A stretch of 64,000 nt of DNA from Hyposmocoma kahamanoa (lineage: Eukaryota; Arthropoda; Insecta; Lepidoptera; Cosmopterigidae): assembly GCF_003589595.1 (NCBI RefSeq), contig NW_020654422.1:17713258-17777257 (forward strand). Reading direction: 5' to 3'. The notes below the pieces were generated by a model. It had not been told where the DNA came from, searched no databases, and saw only the letters and a list, made by a program, of their open reading frames with translations. The position numbers and the translations under genes were made by a program. This document shows, piece after piece, positions 8,396 through 17,458 of this stretch (within the stretch, counting starts at the first letter, position 1; every line of letters begins with the position of its first letter).

Positions 8396-9543
8396 TCACT
8401 ATCTCATGCACGTTATGCTGAACTCCTGAAAAGTGAGCGCGGCCACCGCGTGACTGCTGACGCGAGTCACGTGTGTCTTTACTTCTATGCCTGGAATTTA
8501 CAAAGGTACTTCTTTGACCTTCGTTACCATGATTTCCATAATTTCTATTATAATTATTTGCATTATTTTTATATCTTGAATTCTTGTAACCGTTATGGTA
8601 ACTGGAAGTATTTGTTCGGCCATAAGAACTGCGTTTGTAAGAACCTTGTGAAAATCCGCGATTATAGGCGATCGGCCTAAACTGCATAACCTGCTCTGCC
8701 TGCTGTGACGACATAATACTTTCATCAACAGCTACCCTAATAGCTTCGGGAAGCGATGTGAGCTGCCGTGAAGCTACAATGGTGCTCAACCTTGGGTCGG
8801 AGAGCCCATCTGCGAATCGTTTGATCGCAGTTTTCTCGTTAAGAGGACGCAATATGTTAAATTTAGCGCTATCCTCATCGGACTGAGCTAATGTCAAATT
8901 TACAAACAACTCCTCTAGCTCCGTCCCAAATGCCTCTATAGATCTACGTCCCTGTTTTGCTCTGAAAAGCTGTGTTTGTAAAGCTTCTGTTGATTTTTTA
9001 GGCAACAAAAACTTTCTAATGTCCTGTACTAAATCTTTCACAGTAGAGTACGTGCTTTTTAACCTTAATTTAGCACTAGGTGATAGTCGAGTTTTTAATA
9101 CAAATTCGATCAATTGAGTCTGTGTACTATCATTTATTAAAGAACTGTATAATAAAATGCTATCAATTAATTGTTTAGTAACGAGCTCCTGACCGTTCAT
9201 CACAGGTAACAGGGAAATGGCGGTTTTTATATCAAATGAACTCGCCATTGTTGTTTGAGTCCCTGAATCTACGTGAGCTAATAATAATTTAATTTTCTTA
9301 TAATTACTCTTAATTTCGCTAATTAAATGTTGAAAATATTGAAAAGTTTCTGAGGTTGGCTTTTGTTCGTCGACATCTTTATTTAACTGAGACACAATAT
9401 CTTCCAAACGTTCGTAATAGCTAGTAGCTTCTTCTAATTTCTTATAAGCAATATCTTTTTTTACGTCTCTCTGGACCGATTTTACACAAATATTCTCTTA
9501 AATAATCCAACTTAATATGAATCTCCTTTAATTGCTCAGACAT
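8346..9543 (-). CDS. gag: Gag structural protein, with a one-base frame conflict near the N-terminus
   Basis: The main frame runs from 9497 to the TAA at 8348-8346. An AUG with good spacing from the LTR (9543-9541) opens a different frame that ends at TAA 9444-9442. The two frames overlap at 9497-9442, and a run of seven A (9462-9456) is the likely site of a one-base gain or of slippage. The first in-frame AUG in the main frame is only at 9248. The N-terminal two thirds are helical-looking with capsid-like character (e.g. KRFADGLSDPRLS). The last ~105 residues are rich in R, G, N, S and Y (YNRGFSQGSYKRSSYGR), which suits RNA binding. No CCHC zinc knuckle is present. With the frames joined the length would be about 398 residues, ordinary for this lineage. 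Confidence 0.88.
9442..9543 (-). CDS. Short AUG-led frame ahead of gag (33 codons)
   Basis: It begins MSEQLKEIHIKLDYL and is rich in charged and Leu residues like a Gag N-terminus. It stops at 9444-9442, one base out of frame with gag after the A7 run. It is either the true start of gag broken by one base (mutation or assembly error), or a small upstream ORF. The coiled-coil-like composition continues in the gag frame after the run, which favours the first reading. Confidence 0.5.
   Translation of the reverse strand: MSEQLKEIHIKLDYLREYLCKIGPERRKKRYCL
9456..9462 (-). other. A7 homopolymer at the gag frame conflict
   Basis: Seven A in a row on the element strand. Six or nine A would keep the AUG-led frame in phase with gag. 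Confidence 0.6.
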
Positions 9544-10160
9544 ACTAAAATTAAACTCGACTTTGTATACCTACTACAATACCTACAAAATAATAAAAGA
9601 ATATTCTAACTTACATTATAACATAATTCACTCCGGACGTATGTTGTACCGCACGAAAGTAGGACACGATGACTCATGAAGACGCTTGACGTGGTCCTTG
9701 CCGACTCCGTGGTTGATGACACGATGCGCTTCGTCGTAGTGCTGCATGCCGCATCACTGATGGGTGGGCCGGGCTATACCCTGGACTCCGTGGGCCGGGA
9801 TTACCCTGGACACCGCTGCTACATGGGCCGGGCTATACCCTGGACTCCGTGGGCCGGGATTACCCTGGACACCGCGCGTACGCTTCTTTCTTCTTTCTTG
9901 CAGTCTTCTATAACGTTAACTCTTCTTTTTGTCCATTTTAATCTTCTGTAATGTTTCTTTTATAATTTTTCTTTCATCTATTCTTTTCTTCTATAATCTA
10001 TTCTTCAATATAATTTTGCTTCAATTAGTTTTCTTCTATAGTTTTTCTTCTTGATCTTCTATAAATTGATCTTCTTTTTTCTTTCTTGATATTAAATTTT
10101 CTGTTTTGAAATCTTTATTGTTATGTAGTTCAAATTTACTGTTCTTCACAAAAGATAAGT
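9544..10160 (-). other. Leader of the gypsy element with internal GC-rich tandem repeat
   Basis: This region lies between PBS and gag. Its 5' half on the element strand (10140-9890) is purine-rich (AGAAGA/AAAGAA type). The middle (9766-9878) carries GC-rich tandem repeats. No long ORF was found. It should contain the packaging signal, but no motif is recognisable. Confidence 0.7.
9766..9878. repeat. Tandem GC-rich repeats in the retrotransposon leader
   Basis: Two units of 59 bp (starting at 9766 and 9825) are nearly identical. Each contains two half-units, GGGCCGGGCTATACCCTGGA and GGGCCGGGATTACCCTGGAC, giving four related blocks. Base composition is strikingly GC-rich against the AT-rich element. 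Confidence 0.85.
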
Positions 10161-10178
10161 TCGCTGGCAGGGTCGCCA
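10161..10178 (-). promoter_or_regulatory. tRNA primer-binding site
   Basis: On the element strand, TGGCGACCCTGCCAGCGA starts immediately after the last LTR base. It would pair with a tRNA whose 3' end is GGCAGGGTCGCCA. A TGGCGACC-type PBS is characteristic of elements primed by tRNA-Arg, such as 412 and mdg1. The exact isoacceptor cannot be set from this window. Confidence 0.85.
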
Positions 10179-10375
10179 TCTCATATTATTAAAAAGGATG
10201 GACGTAGATGGTAGAGTGAAATACGTTGATTTAAAGAGACATGTTTATTGTTCGGTCTCCAGAATATAAGTGAGTAAATAATACAATATAAAATAAAATG
10301 TAAACTTAAATGCTAACCAAGCAATACGCATCACATGTTGCAGTTAGACTATAAATATAGTCTATCTATACTACA
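10179..10375 (-). repeat. 5' LTR of the gypsy element
   Basis: 197 bp, identical to 4391-4587 by direct comparison. It should carry the element promoter. The only TATA-like string near its start is the palindrome CTATATTTATAG. The PBS follows with no spacer. Confidence 0.93.
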
Positions 10376-10379
10376 GTAC
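10376..10379. repeat. Target-site duplication GTAC, right copy
   Basis: Matches 4387-4390 exactly. Confidence 0.85.
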
Positions 10380-10519
10380 CTTTGTGTATAGTTGCTCTAG
10401 ATAATTGATAGGGGAGGGTCATTATGAGTTCCTGTCGTACAGAGTTCACCTCCGATCCACTTCTGACCAGTTCATCTACCAGCGTCATTGCCACGTGAGC
10501 CGCTGTGTCCTTTGATCCA
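10380..10519 (-). pseudogene. LINE RNase H domain remnant, host of the gypsy insertion
   Basis: From 10519 on the minus strand the frame reads WIKGHSGSRGNDA, which matches the conserved GH-x-G-x2-GN-x2-A block of RNase H. After a one-base shift it reads on as VDELVRSGSEVNSVRQELIM and reaches the GTAC site. RNase H domains of this form occur in I/R1/Loa-type LINEs. The frameshift shows decay before the gypsy insertion. The continuation lies at 4270-4386. Confidence 0.6.
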
Positions 10520-11600
10520 CTGTAGTGTTACGTAGTTGTACATATGTATGTACTTATAATAGGAATAAGGAGTTTAATCTCTGTAACGGCAGCTTTACCC
10601 GAAAGCTACTCAGTAACATTTCCAATGTAGTATAGTAGTGCCTTTGGTTCGGAGGGACGTCTCAGCTTTGGTCAACTCCAACTCTTTTTTCTACTATGGT
10701 TTTTTCTTTTTCACTTTCCACTGACCATTTCATCGCCTGCTGTACCGGGTTCGACGTGGATGGTATTCTGTTTCACCAATCACTGGTGAATCAGAGCCGA
10801 TTGGTGGCATTCATGGATAACTTTTGTGTTTATGTCATAGCCGGCCAACCAAACACTTTTACCTTATTTTGGAATTGTATCCAGTTTTCTGAACTGAAAT
10901 AAAAAAGAACGTCTCGATTTAAACACACTGTTTACTTTTCGAAAGTTTTTTTGTTTACCAGTTAAATCGAGTCGTCAATGTTTTTACGAGTTTTTACGTA
11001 CTAGCGAGTTTTCAGTTAGTTTGTAGATTTTATAGACGCATTGGCAACATGGAGCTCAGTGAATTTCATTGCGCAGTTGTGTCCGCTTCGAACTCTTTGA
11101 CATTGTAATTTGTCTTTTGCTGTGACAAAGTGACAATGGTTTTATTCAGACTGAAATATGTAATTTTAAATGAACTTTACAATAGCCTTTGCAATTTATT
11201 GGCGTCATTTTGCTGAAATACGCTTTCATTGGGTGTTTATGACATACTTTTAATTTTAAACGTTAAATATAAATCGAGGATGAATTCATACTTTTAGGTT
11301 TACATAATAGAAACAGTTATTTAAAGATCATCAGCCTTTTTCTCTGATCTTCTTTTTGATCTGATGTTGCAACCAAGACTACCCAACTCCTCAACTATTT
11401 GTCATGGTCGTATCTTTATTATCTATTATTATCTGCTATTATTATATGATTTTTGCGCTTCCGATCAGGCAGTGTATAATTCGTTTAATAAAAAACTAAA
11501 TATAAGAAAATTACCAAAATATGAGTTAAAAAGGGAATAAAGTTATACTTACAACCGATAAAGTGTGACAATGCTGAAAAAATAATTGAAATACCATTTG
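10520..11600. other. Unassigned sequence right of the retrotransposon
   Basis: It may include more of the decayed LINE next to 10520. A 68-codon frame at 10696-10902 has no motif. Nothing else was recognised. Confidence 0.4.
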
Positions 11601-11690
11601 AAACACACACACACTAACACACACACACAAATACACACACACAAACACACACATACATGCACACACATACACGAACACGCACACGCAATC
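11601..11690. repeat. Imperfect CA-rich microsatellite
   Basis: Interrupted ACAC runs with T and G interruptions. Confidence 0.85.
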
Positions 11691-11889
11691 GTATCTCATT
11701 CTCTGTGTAGGCTAGTAGTACTTACTTGAGAACATAATGATGTAGTTATAATCTGAGTTGGGAGGCCTGGAGACCTAAATACAAATCTATTGATTTAGTT
11801 TAGGCTCCAGATTTCCACAGAATATATACTCTGTTTCATAAGTTTTTAAAGTAAATACTTAGTTATAACTTTTTGGGGAAGGAGAAATA

Positions 11890-12005
11890 AACGATAATTA
11901 TTATTATTATTTATTTCATTATGTGGTACAGAAAAAGATCGTAAAGTTATTACATGATCCAACATAAACCCTGGAAGGCCACTGCATCTTAACTTACTGG
12001 AATTT
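11890..12005 (-). repeat. Family I, probable LINE 3' tail
   Basis: TTATGTGGTACAGAAAAAGA, TTATTACATGATCCAACATA and CCTGGAAGGCCACTGCA align with 12470-12560 and 55895-55985. Shared ~95-bp segments beginning with an A/T-rich stretch suggest 3' ends of truncated LINEs in reverse orientation. Confidence 0.5.
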
Positions 12006-12465
12006 TAAAATATAGGTTAAATAAATAAAAAAATGATTTTACACGGTTTTCACTTAAGGTAGATTATTATTTGGTGTACACTCCGCATGTTAGCTTGGTG
12101 CAGCAAGCGAACAGCTAACTACAGATGAAGACTGAAAATCAGCAATGCTAAATCGTTAACCTTTTTGTTCACGCACTCAATTGTATTTTCTATGTTTTCA
12201 AGTATTGTGTTTCCTATGTTTTGTGGAAAAATAAACGTGTTTTTATTTTTATTTTATTTATTTATTACTTATTTCCATTATGTGTAATCATTATCTGTAA
12301 TCATTATTGTAATTATGTATTATCTTTCACTCATTAAATTGGTCTCGAAAAGTTATTGATTTATATCTAGACGGTGACTTTATTGCTTTTTTGGAGTACA
12401 CTGTTTTGTATCAGAGGTTTGTTTGTATAATCTGTTACATATTTAGAAATTTCATAGTCATAGTC
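12006..12465. other. Unassigned AT-rich sequence
   Basis: Low-complexity TTTA/ATTT patches occur and nothing is coding. Confidence 0.5.
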
Positions 12466-12562
12466 ATGTCACTTATTGCAGTTATGTGTTACAGAAAAAG
12501 ATCTTAAAGTTATTATTGTATGATCTAACATAAACTGTAAGAACATTGCAACTGAACTTATT
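12466..12562 (-). repeat. Family I copy, probable LINE 3' tail
   Basis: TTATGTGTTACAGAAAAAGA, then TCTAACATAAACTGTAAG and AACATTGCAA, matching the other family I copies. Confidence 0.5.
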
Positions 12563-12639
12563 TTACTACGTATATCTGCTTTCGTTATCTATTTTCATTA
12601 TCTATTTATATATTTATCGAATTACAATAAAAAAAATCA

Positions 12640-13130
12640 AATATAAATATTATTAATTAATTTATTTAATTTATTTATTTAGACTCAATAACAATTCACA
12701 AACCATGTACAATACTTAATATTAATATAATACTACAACACTTTTTAGCTTGGAATAGACAATTGAAATAGAAAAGACAATTGTGCACAACATTTTTAAT
12801 GAAAGAGATTCAGTTAAATATTCTATTTAAAAATGAAAATGCACGTTTATAGAATTAAAAAAGTTTGAGCAAAGCATAAATTAAAAATTTACAAAAAATA
12901 AGCAAAATGTACGCATATTGGACCTAGTTTTGAGACCTCATAGACACTATAAATGATTTTAAAGATAGGTGGAATACCTCAGTGCTAACTTTGTTATAAT
13001 TCCTGCACATACGAAACAACGGATCATTGTACGACACGTTGTATGTTGTTAGTGGCACATAAGAAAGTTTTTGCGTACGGTATCTTCCAATCATAATCCC
13101 AACCCGATCTAACAATTCGAAAAGGGTTAA
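12640..13130 (-). pseudogene. LINE 3' fragment: C-terminus of reverse-transcriptase ORF plus tail
   Basis: The minus-strand frame (about 13115-12924) reads LDRVGIMIGRYRTQKLSYVP, then N-x-P-L-F-R-M-C-x-N-Y-N and V-F-H-L-S-x2-S-F. The R-x2-R-x3-L-x-x-(V/I)-P ... N-x-P-x2-R ... (Y/F)-N ... F pattern is usual at the very C-terminus of Jockey/CR1-type LINE ORF2 proteins. The downstream AT-rich stretch to 12640 fits the 3' UTR. It is 5'-truncated and inactive. Confidence 0.5.
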
Positions 13131-13597
13131 CCAATTTATATAACAATTATTATAATGAAATATTACGAATCTAACGAAAGTAGCCTACAATTAAAATCAA
13201 TTTTGCTTAAACACAGAACAGATATCAAACATGTACCACCACACATTATTATATATTACAATAACATCTATCTAGCTGCAAAAGCTACTCTTAACATTTC
13301 GTAAAAGCTACAGAAAACTACGTAAGCGCAAGTGGTAAGCGCAGTTAAGGGGTTCTTTCAACTCGCTCGTGTTATCGTTCCCGCCCTGCCTCTTCAAAAT
13401 TTTCAATTGCAAAAGACAATGCACGGAGGGCTAGGGAACTTGGTATTATATAGAATGCCACACTTAGTGGTCTTTACCTCTGAGTTTAAAGTGTTGTTAG
13501 CCGCCAGCGACCAAATAAAATGTTCATATAGAAATTTTAGTTTTCCTTGCAGCTGTTAAATTTACCTAATGAAAGTCAAATAATGTCAGTACAGAGA
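13131..13597. other. Unassigned sequence
   Basis: A 75-codon frame at 13332-13559 has no motif, and nothing else was recognised. Confidence 0.45.
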
Positions 13598-13830
13598 TAA
13601 AAAACCGACCTCAAAAGACATTCATGCTAGTTTGCCACCTTTAGAGGTGGAACATTTTCTTCAAATTGAAATGAGACCACTCCTGCGATAACCTCTTTCC
13701 GACAAAAAAGAATCATCAAAATTGTTCTACAAATCACAGAGTTATCGCGTAACATACGTACAAAAGAAACATAGTCGAATTGAGACCCTTCTTCTTCTCT
13801 TTTTTGAAGTCATTTAAAAATAATACGAAC
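13598..13830 (+). mobile_element. Family F element (inverted-terminus AACCGACTTC repeat)
   Basis: It starts AAAACCGACCTCAAAAGACA and ends TTTTTTGAAGTCATTT, so the ends are inverted copies of each other. The interior has CTAGTTTGCCACCTTTAGAG, AGGTGGAACATTTTCTTCAA and CGTAACATACGTACAAAAG. Copies at 28150, 45515, 54438 (reverse), 57890 and 59220 share this order. Inverted ends without coding capacity suggest a MITE. Confidence 0.6.
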
Positions 13831-14099
13831 TACTTGAAATAAATTATATATTTTTTAAGTTATTTGAATGTGACGATGTTTGACCACCATTTGTGGTCAA
13901 TGCCACCATGATAATGCTGGTATGGTAACACCATGTTCAATTTCTTTCATTCAATTCATTCAATTACTTTTTGTGAAATTACTCCACTGTTATTAATACC
14001 ACGATCGAACAATCACATGTCAATTGAAATCCCAGATACATATATAACATAAGAAAATGATACTACAGAACACAAACTAACGCCATATGAGTCACTCGA

Positions 14100-14344
14100 T
14101 AAGAAGTTAATTAGGGATAATAGTTTTTATATTCCTAACGCTTTTGTAGAAAAAAGTCTTGCCTATCGTCATTATTGAGTTTAAATAATTCAAATGATTG
14201 TAGTAGATAATTATTTCTAAAATTACTAGCACTAAATGAAACATAGAGCAGATTATGATTACGAAATTTCCTAACTGGAATTTGGAGTACAATATTACTA
14301 AGGAGCTCTGTGCAATCAATCCTACTCTGTAAAACATTAATCAA
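14100..14344 (-). pseudogene. LINE ORF2 C-terminal fragment
   Basis: The minus-strand frame (14344-14135) reads LQSRIDCTELLSNIVLQIPV, then RKFRNHNLLYVSF, S-N-F-R-N-N and F-E-L-F-K-L-N-N. It has the same C-terminal LINE pattern as at 12924-13115 and comes from a different copy or family. Confidence 0.5.
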
Positions 14345-14455
14345 AAACAGGCATCAGCCAACGATACTCGGTACTAGCGTACTAGATGCGGCGTTCCATA
14401 CACACTCTGTTTCACTGATGTGCGGTGAAGACACAACACTTCAATATCATAGATT
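14340..14455 (-). repeat. Dispersed repeat J, copy 1
   Basis: Reverse complement of 30008-30110. Shared blocks include GTTGTGTCTTCACCGCACAT, CAGTGAAACA, GTGTGTATGGAA, GTACGCTAGTAC and ATCGTTGGCTG. The family is unknown. The high identity over ~100 bp implies either recent spread or constraint. Confidence 0.65.
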
Positions 14456-14516
14456 TATAAGCAACAAAGAGTTCAGACTACACAATAATAGAGGGAATAT
14501 ATTAATAAAATAGTTA

Positions 14517-14580
14517 CTATGTGTGTGTCCATGGCACCCACGAAACAGGCTCTCCCTAGTGCGGGGTATGAGTGAGTGCC
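14517..14580 (+). mobile_element. SINE family A, 3' fragment
   Basis: GTGTGTGTCCATGGCACCCA and CTCTCCCTAGTGCGGGGTAT match the distal body. No TTA tail remains. Confidence 0.65.
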
Positions 14581-15671
14581 TAAATTAAATTAAAAAAAAA
14601 ACATGTCTGATAATTTCTTTGTTGGTTAAGTTGTAATATAAGTAAATTTTTGGCCGTTTCCTCATGTTACACTAATATGTACTTTTGCGCCTACTGGTAG
14701 GACGGAAAGGATAAATATGTCCTCGTGCTCCTACTAATGTCACCTATATTTATATGTAATTGATATTGTAGTAATCGTCGTCTAATTACATTAAGTGATT
14801 TAAAAAAATACGAATACTTTCAAACAGAAACTGCGAGGCCGATTTTCTTTCAGTAGATGTTAGAAAATTATAAAAAATATGTTATTCTAATTTGTATGTA
14901 AGGAACAATAGTATAAATTTATAAGTTTAAGTCTATAAGTAGCTAAACTAACACCACTAATCCAAGTTGCTACAAATAATTTAATATATGTATTTCAATA
15001 CCGGTAAATTTAGATTCAAAACTAATATCGGAAAAATGCCAAATACATCGCTTTAACAGTTTATAGAAAGGTCCTTATTATAACAAGACAATAACGGTTA
15101 TTTGAAATTGGATCACCCTTATTGCTATTCAAACAAAGGGGCAGGAACAAAAGATATCTGGGAAACATATTGTGGCTTAGATCGTTGTTGTTTTTGTTGT
15201 GTGCACTTGGAGTCTGCTCAGTTTTTGTGGCCAGGGGGCGTTTGTTAAGCAAGATTTGTGCTCTCTAAAAAACATTTTTTGCTTATTAACCTTATTGCTT
15301 TAGCGAGACTTGTATGCACGGTTTGTAGCTTCGGTCCCGGGAAAAATGGGATACTTTTTTTCGTAAAGATCGTTCATTCTGTGAATATAATATCTGTGTT
15401 AGCATTGTTGTTTGAAAGAATGAAATATTCTTATATTAATCTTTAAAGCAAATTGAAAATTACAATGACAACACAGAGCAGTAATGCAAGTATCACAGAG
15501 TTAATGTACAACATGCGGCCTTATTGCCAAGTAGCAATTTCTTCCAGGCAACCTTACTTCAAGCAATTGGTACCAGGTAATTCAGATACTGGCAACATGG
15601 AAGAAAGAAAAATACTTTACATTTGTAGGTTTTCGACACTAAGACAAAGGCTTTTAAAAAATGTCATTATA
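14581..15671. other. Unassigned sequence
   Basis: Small frames at 15061-15806 have no motif, and no repeat match was noted. Confidence 0.45.
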
Positions 15672-15875
15672 GGCTTCAAGGACTTTTTGAGGACAAATCT
15701 TTTTTCTTTTGATTTCTTTCTTTCAACGAACATAACCCTGTTAGGACACTGCAACAACGAACACAACCCTGTTAGGACACTGCAATTAAGAATTGCAGTG
15801 TCCTAACAGGGTTATGTTCGTTGAAGGAAAGAAATCAAAGGAAAAAAGATTTGTCCTCAAAAAGTCCTTGAAGCC
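15672..15875. repeat. Long palindrome 1 (83-bp arms)
   Basis: Left arm 15672-15754 and right arm 15793-15875 are inverted copies with about two mismatches. The 38-bp spacer (15755-15792) repeats the inner end of the left arm: CAACGAACACAACCCTGTTA follows CAACGAACATAACCCTGTTA. Outer arms carry GGCTTCAAGGACTTTTTGAG. Confidence 0.92.
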
Positions 15876-15894
15876 GAAGAAGGAGAGCTTGAAG

Positions 15895-16056
15895 AAGGAG
15901 CTCTACTGTTCCTCAAAAAAGTCACCAACGAACATAACCCTTTTAGGACACTGCAACAACGAACACAACCCTGTTAGGACACTGCAATTAAGAATTGCAG
16001 TGTCCTAACAGGGTTATGTTCGTTGGTGACTTTTTTGAGGAACAGTAGAGCTCCTT
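15895..16056. repeat. Long palindrome 2 (62-bp arms)
   Basis: Left arm 15895-15956 and right arm 15995-16056 are inverted copies with one mismatch (CTTTTAGG against CTGTTAGG). The 38-bp spacer is identical to that of palindrome 1. The outermost ~20 bp (AAGGAGCTCTACTG and its inverse) are the 5' end of repeat family E, which continues rightwards from 16041. Confidence 0.92.
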
Positions 16057-16316
16057 GAGAAAAAATTCGTTCAGTGAAATTTTGGCACCTTACTGATTTC
16101 TGCCGCCAAGCTGTAATGTGAGCATTACATCGTTTCGGTTTTGAAGGGTAAGGGTGCTGGTGAAATTACAGGCACAGAGAAATGTCTACTGTCTCAGGTT
16201 GACCGACACAGTGAAAGTGCGTCTTAGATCTTTGTGATTTAAAGCTCAAAGCTGCACTGTAACTGTTATTGACAACGTACAAGACTTGTTCGTCCCATCA
16301 CTTGAAGTCAAAAATA
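16041..16316 (+). mobile_element. Family E repeat (~300 bp, A-rich 3' end)
   Basis: It begins CAGTAGAGCTCCTTGAG and ends CTTGTTCGTCCCATCACTTG followed by AAAAATAA. Diagnostic blocks are TTTCTGCCGCCAAGC, GGTGCTGGTGAAATTACAGG and AGATCTTTGTGATTTAAAGC. It is non-coding and without a clear tRNA-like head. The A-rich 3' end suggests RNA-mediated spread, as a SINE or LINE tail. It is the most frequent family in the window. Confidence 0.75.
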
Positions 16317-16401
16317 ATTAAGATAGCAATGCGACAAATGGATGCAATAAACATTTAAATTTTGACTTTATAACTAGGAATAAAAAGTAGAGAAAGTAAT
16401 T

Positions 16402-16574
16402 ATAATGACGCACACACTCACAGCCCCGCACTGTGGAAGCTCTGTATCACGGGTGCCATGGACACACACAAAGACAATCACAAACTATGCTCAAACTCAC
16501 GCGAGAAATAAATGTAGGCCATACAAATATCCGCTTGGCAGTCCAGCATGGTAACCGTTTGGCCACGGAAGCAG
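16402..16574 (-). mobile_element. SINE family A copy
   Basis: TAATGACGCACACACTCA, GGTGCCATGGACACACACAA, CGAGAAATAAATGTAGGCCA, then GGCAGTCCAGCATGGTAACC and GGCCACGGAAGCAGT. The box B segment between body and head is deleted. Confidence 0.75.
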
Positions 16575-16639
16575 TACGTAGTAAGTGACTATGACGATTT
16601 TGTTACAAATAAATATTAGACAATATCACATACATTTCT

Positions 16640-16790
16640 TTGATCCCAAAGTAAGTAACTAAAGCACTTGTGTTATGGAAATCGGAAACAACGTTAAGTT
16701 AGTTTCTACACTGACCCGATCGGGGATTGAACCCTGGACCTTTGAGATCCCGAAAATCGGTGTGCAAGCCATTCGACCACGGAGCTCGTG
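16640..16790 (-). mobile_element. SINE family B copy
   Basis: Reverse complement of the 1611-1792 family. The tail is TGATCCCAAAGTAAGTAACT, the body is TGGAAATCGGAAACAACG, box B is GGGGATTGAACC and the head is GCCATTCGACCACGGAG. Confidence 0.75.
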
Positions 16791-17458
16791 TTACAAATGT
16801 AATTCCACAGCAAAAAAAAAGCTACAGTAAATTGCACCTTTACACGTGACTACATATAAAAGAAAATACTCCTAATAAAGTTTATTTGCCATGCTAAGTA
16901 CGTAGGCTATAAAACAACTCATTCACACTACATTCGTCAAAAGACGGCGCCTACGAATTTCTCTGCCGCACCAACAAAAAACTCACCACGAACGCTCCGC
17001 TCGTAAAACTACTGTACGGTGTGATGGAAGCCGACACGTTCAATACCCTCTCAAGAAGTATTACTCGTATTATGACGGGTCACAAAGTGAGGACGGCGAT
17101 ATTGCCAGCCCTTACCGAGCGCCGCCGTGAGGAGGTGAGGAAACTTCACATAAAACCTAAGGAGGCAGGTGCATTCCATTTCCCCGGGCACCGAAATGTG
17201 CGCGTATTTCACGCTTCGCGCGTCATTACTCCTTACCACGAACATACCCGGTGTGCTCTAACAAAAATTTGGACCAGTACGGGTCGCGGTAGTAAATCAT
17301 GTATGCGATAAAGAACTAGAAGTAGGGGATTAAAAAACTACGCTACATAATTTGAGCCTTAAAGGGCTAGAATATCAGAAAAAAAGTTATTAAAAATAAA
17401 AAGTTTACTCCGTTTTCCAAATTCAAATTTTCAACAAGGACTTATGAAAGAATAAACG
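16791..17458. other. Unassigned; includes a GC-richer coding-like patch
   Basis: Between about 16930 and 17310 composition shifts towards GC, and a 96-codon plus-strand frame (17021-17311) includes RIMTGHKVRTAILPALTERR. I do not recognise it. It could be a fragment of a transposon ORF. Introns, partners or a second copy were not found. Confidence 0.35.

Larger units (their letters stand above)
4391..10375 (-). mobile_element. Ty3/gypsy LTR retrotransposon, nearly intact (mdg1/412-like)
   Basis: The 5,985-bp element lies on the minus strand. Its order is 5' LTR (10179-10375), PBS, ~635-bp leader, gag, pol, ~125-bp 3' region and 3' LTR (4391-4587). I compared the two 197-bp LTRs by eye and they are identical. 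They are flanked by GTAC duplications, so insertion was recent. Pol has protease, RT, RNase H and integrase in the gypsy order, and there is no env ORF. The TGTAGT LTR start, 4-bp duplication, TGGCGACC-type PBS and Gag without a CCHC knuckle all agree with the mdg1/412 lineage. That placement is inference without a tree. Possible defects are a one-base frame conflict near the gag start and no obvious polypurine tract. Confidence 0.93.

Noticed and set aside
8333..8680. Plus-strand frame antisense to gag
   Set aside because: Shadow of the repetitive R/G/N/Y-rich gag tail.
4391..10375. An env gene making this an errantivirus
   Set aside because: Only ~125 nt separate pol from the 3' LTR, so there is no room for env.
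15453..16008. Two overlapping plus-strand frames with the same C-terminus
   Set aside because: Their shared end is produced by the duplicated palindrome core, not by related genes.
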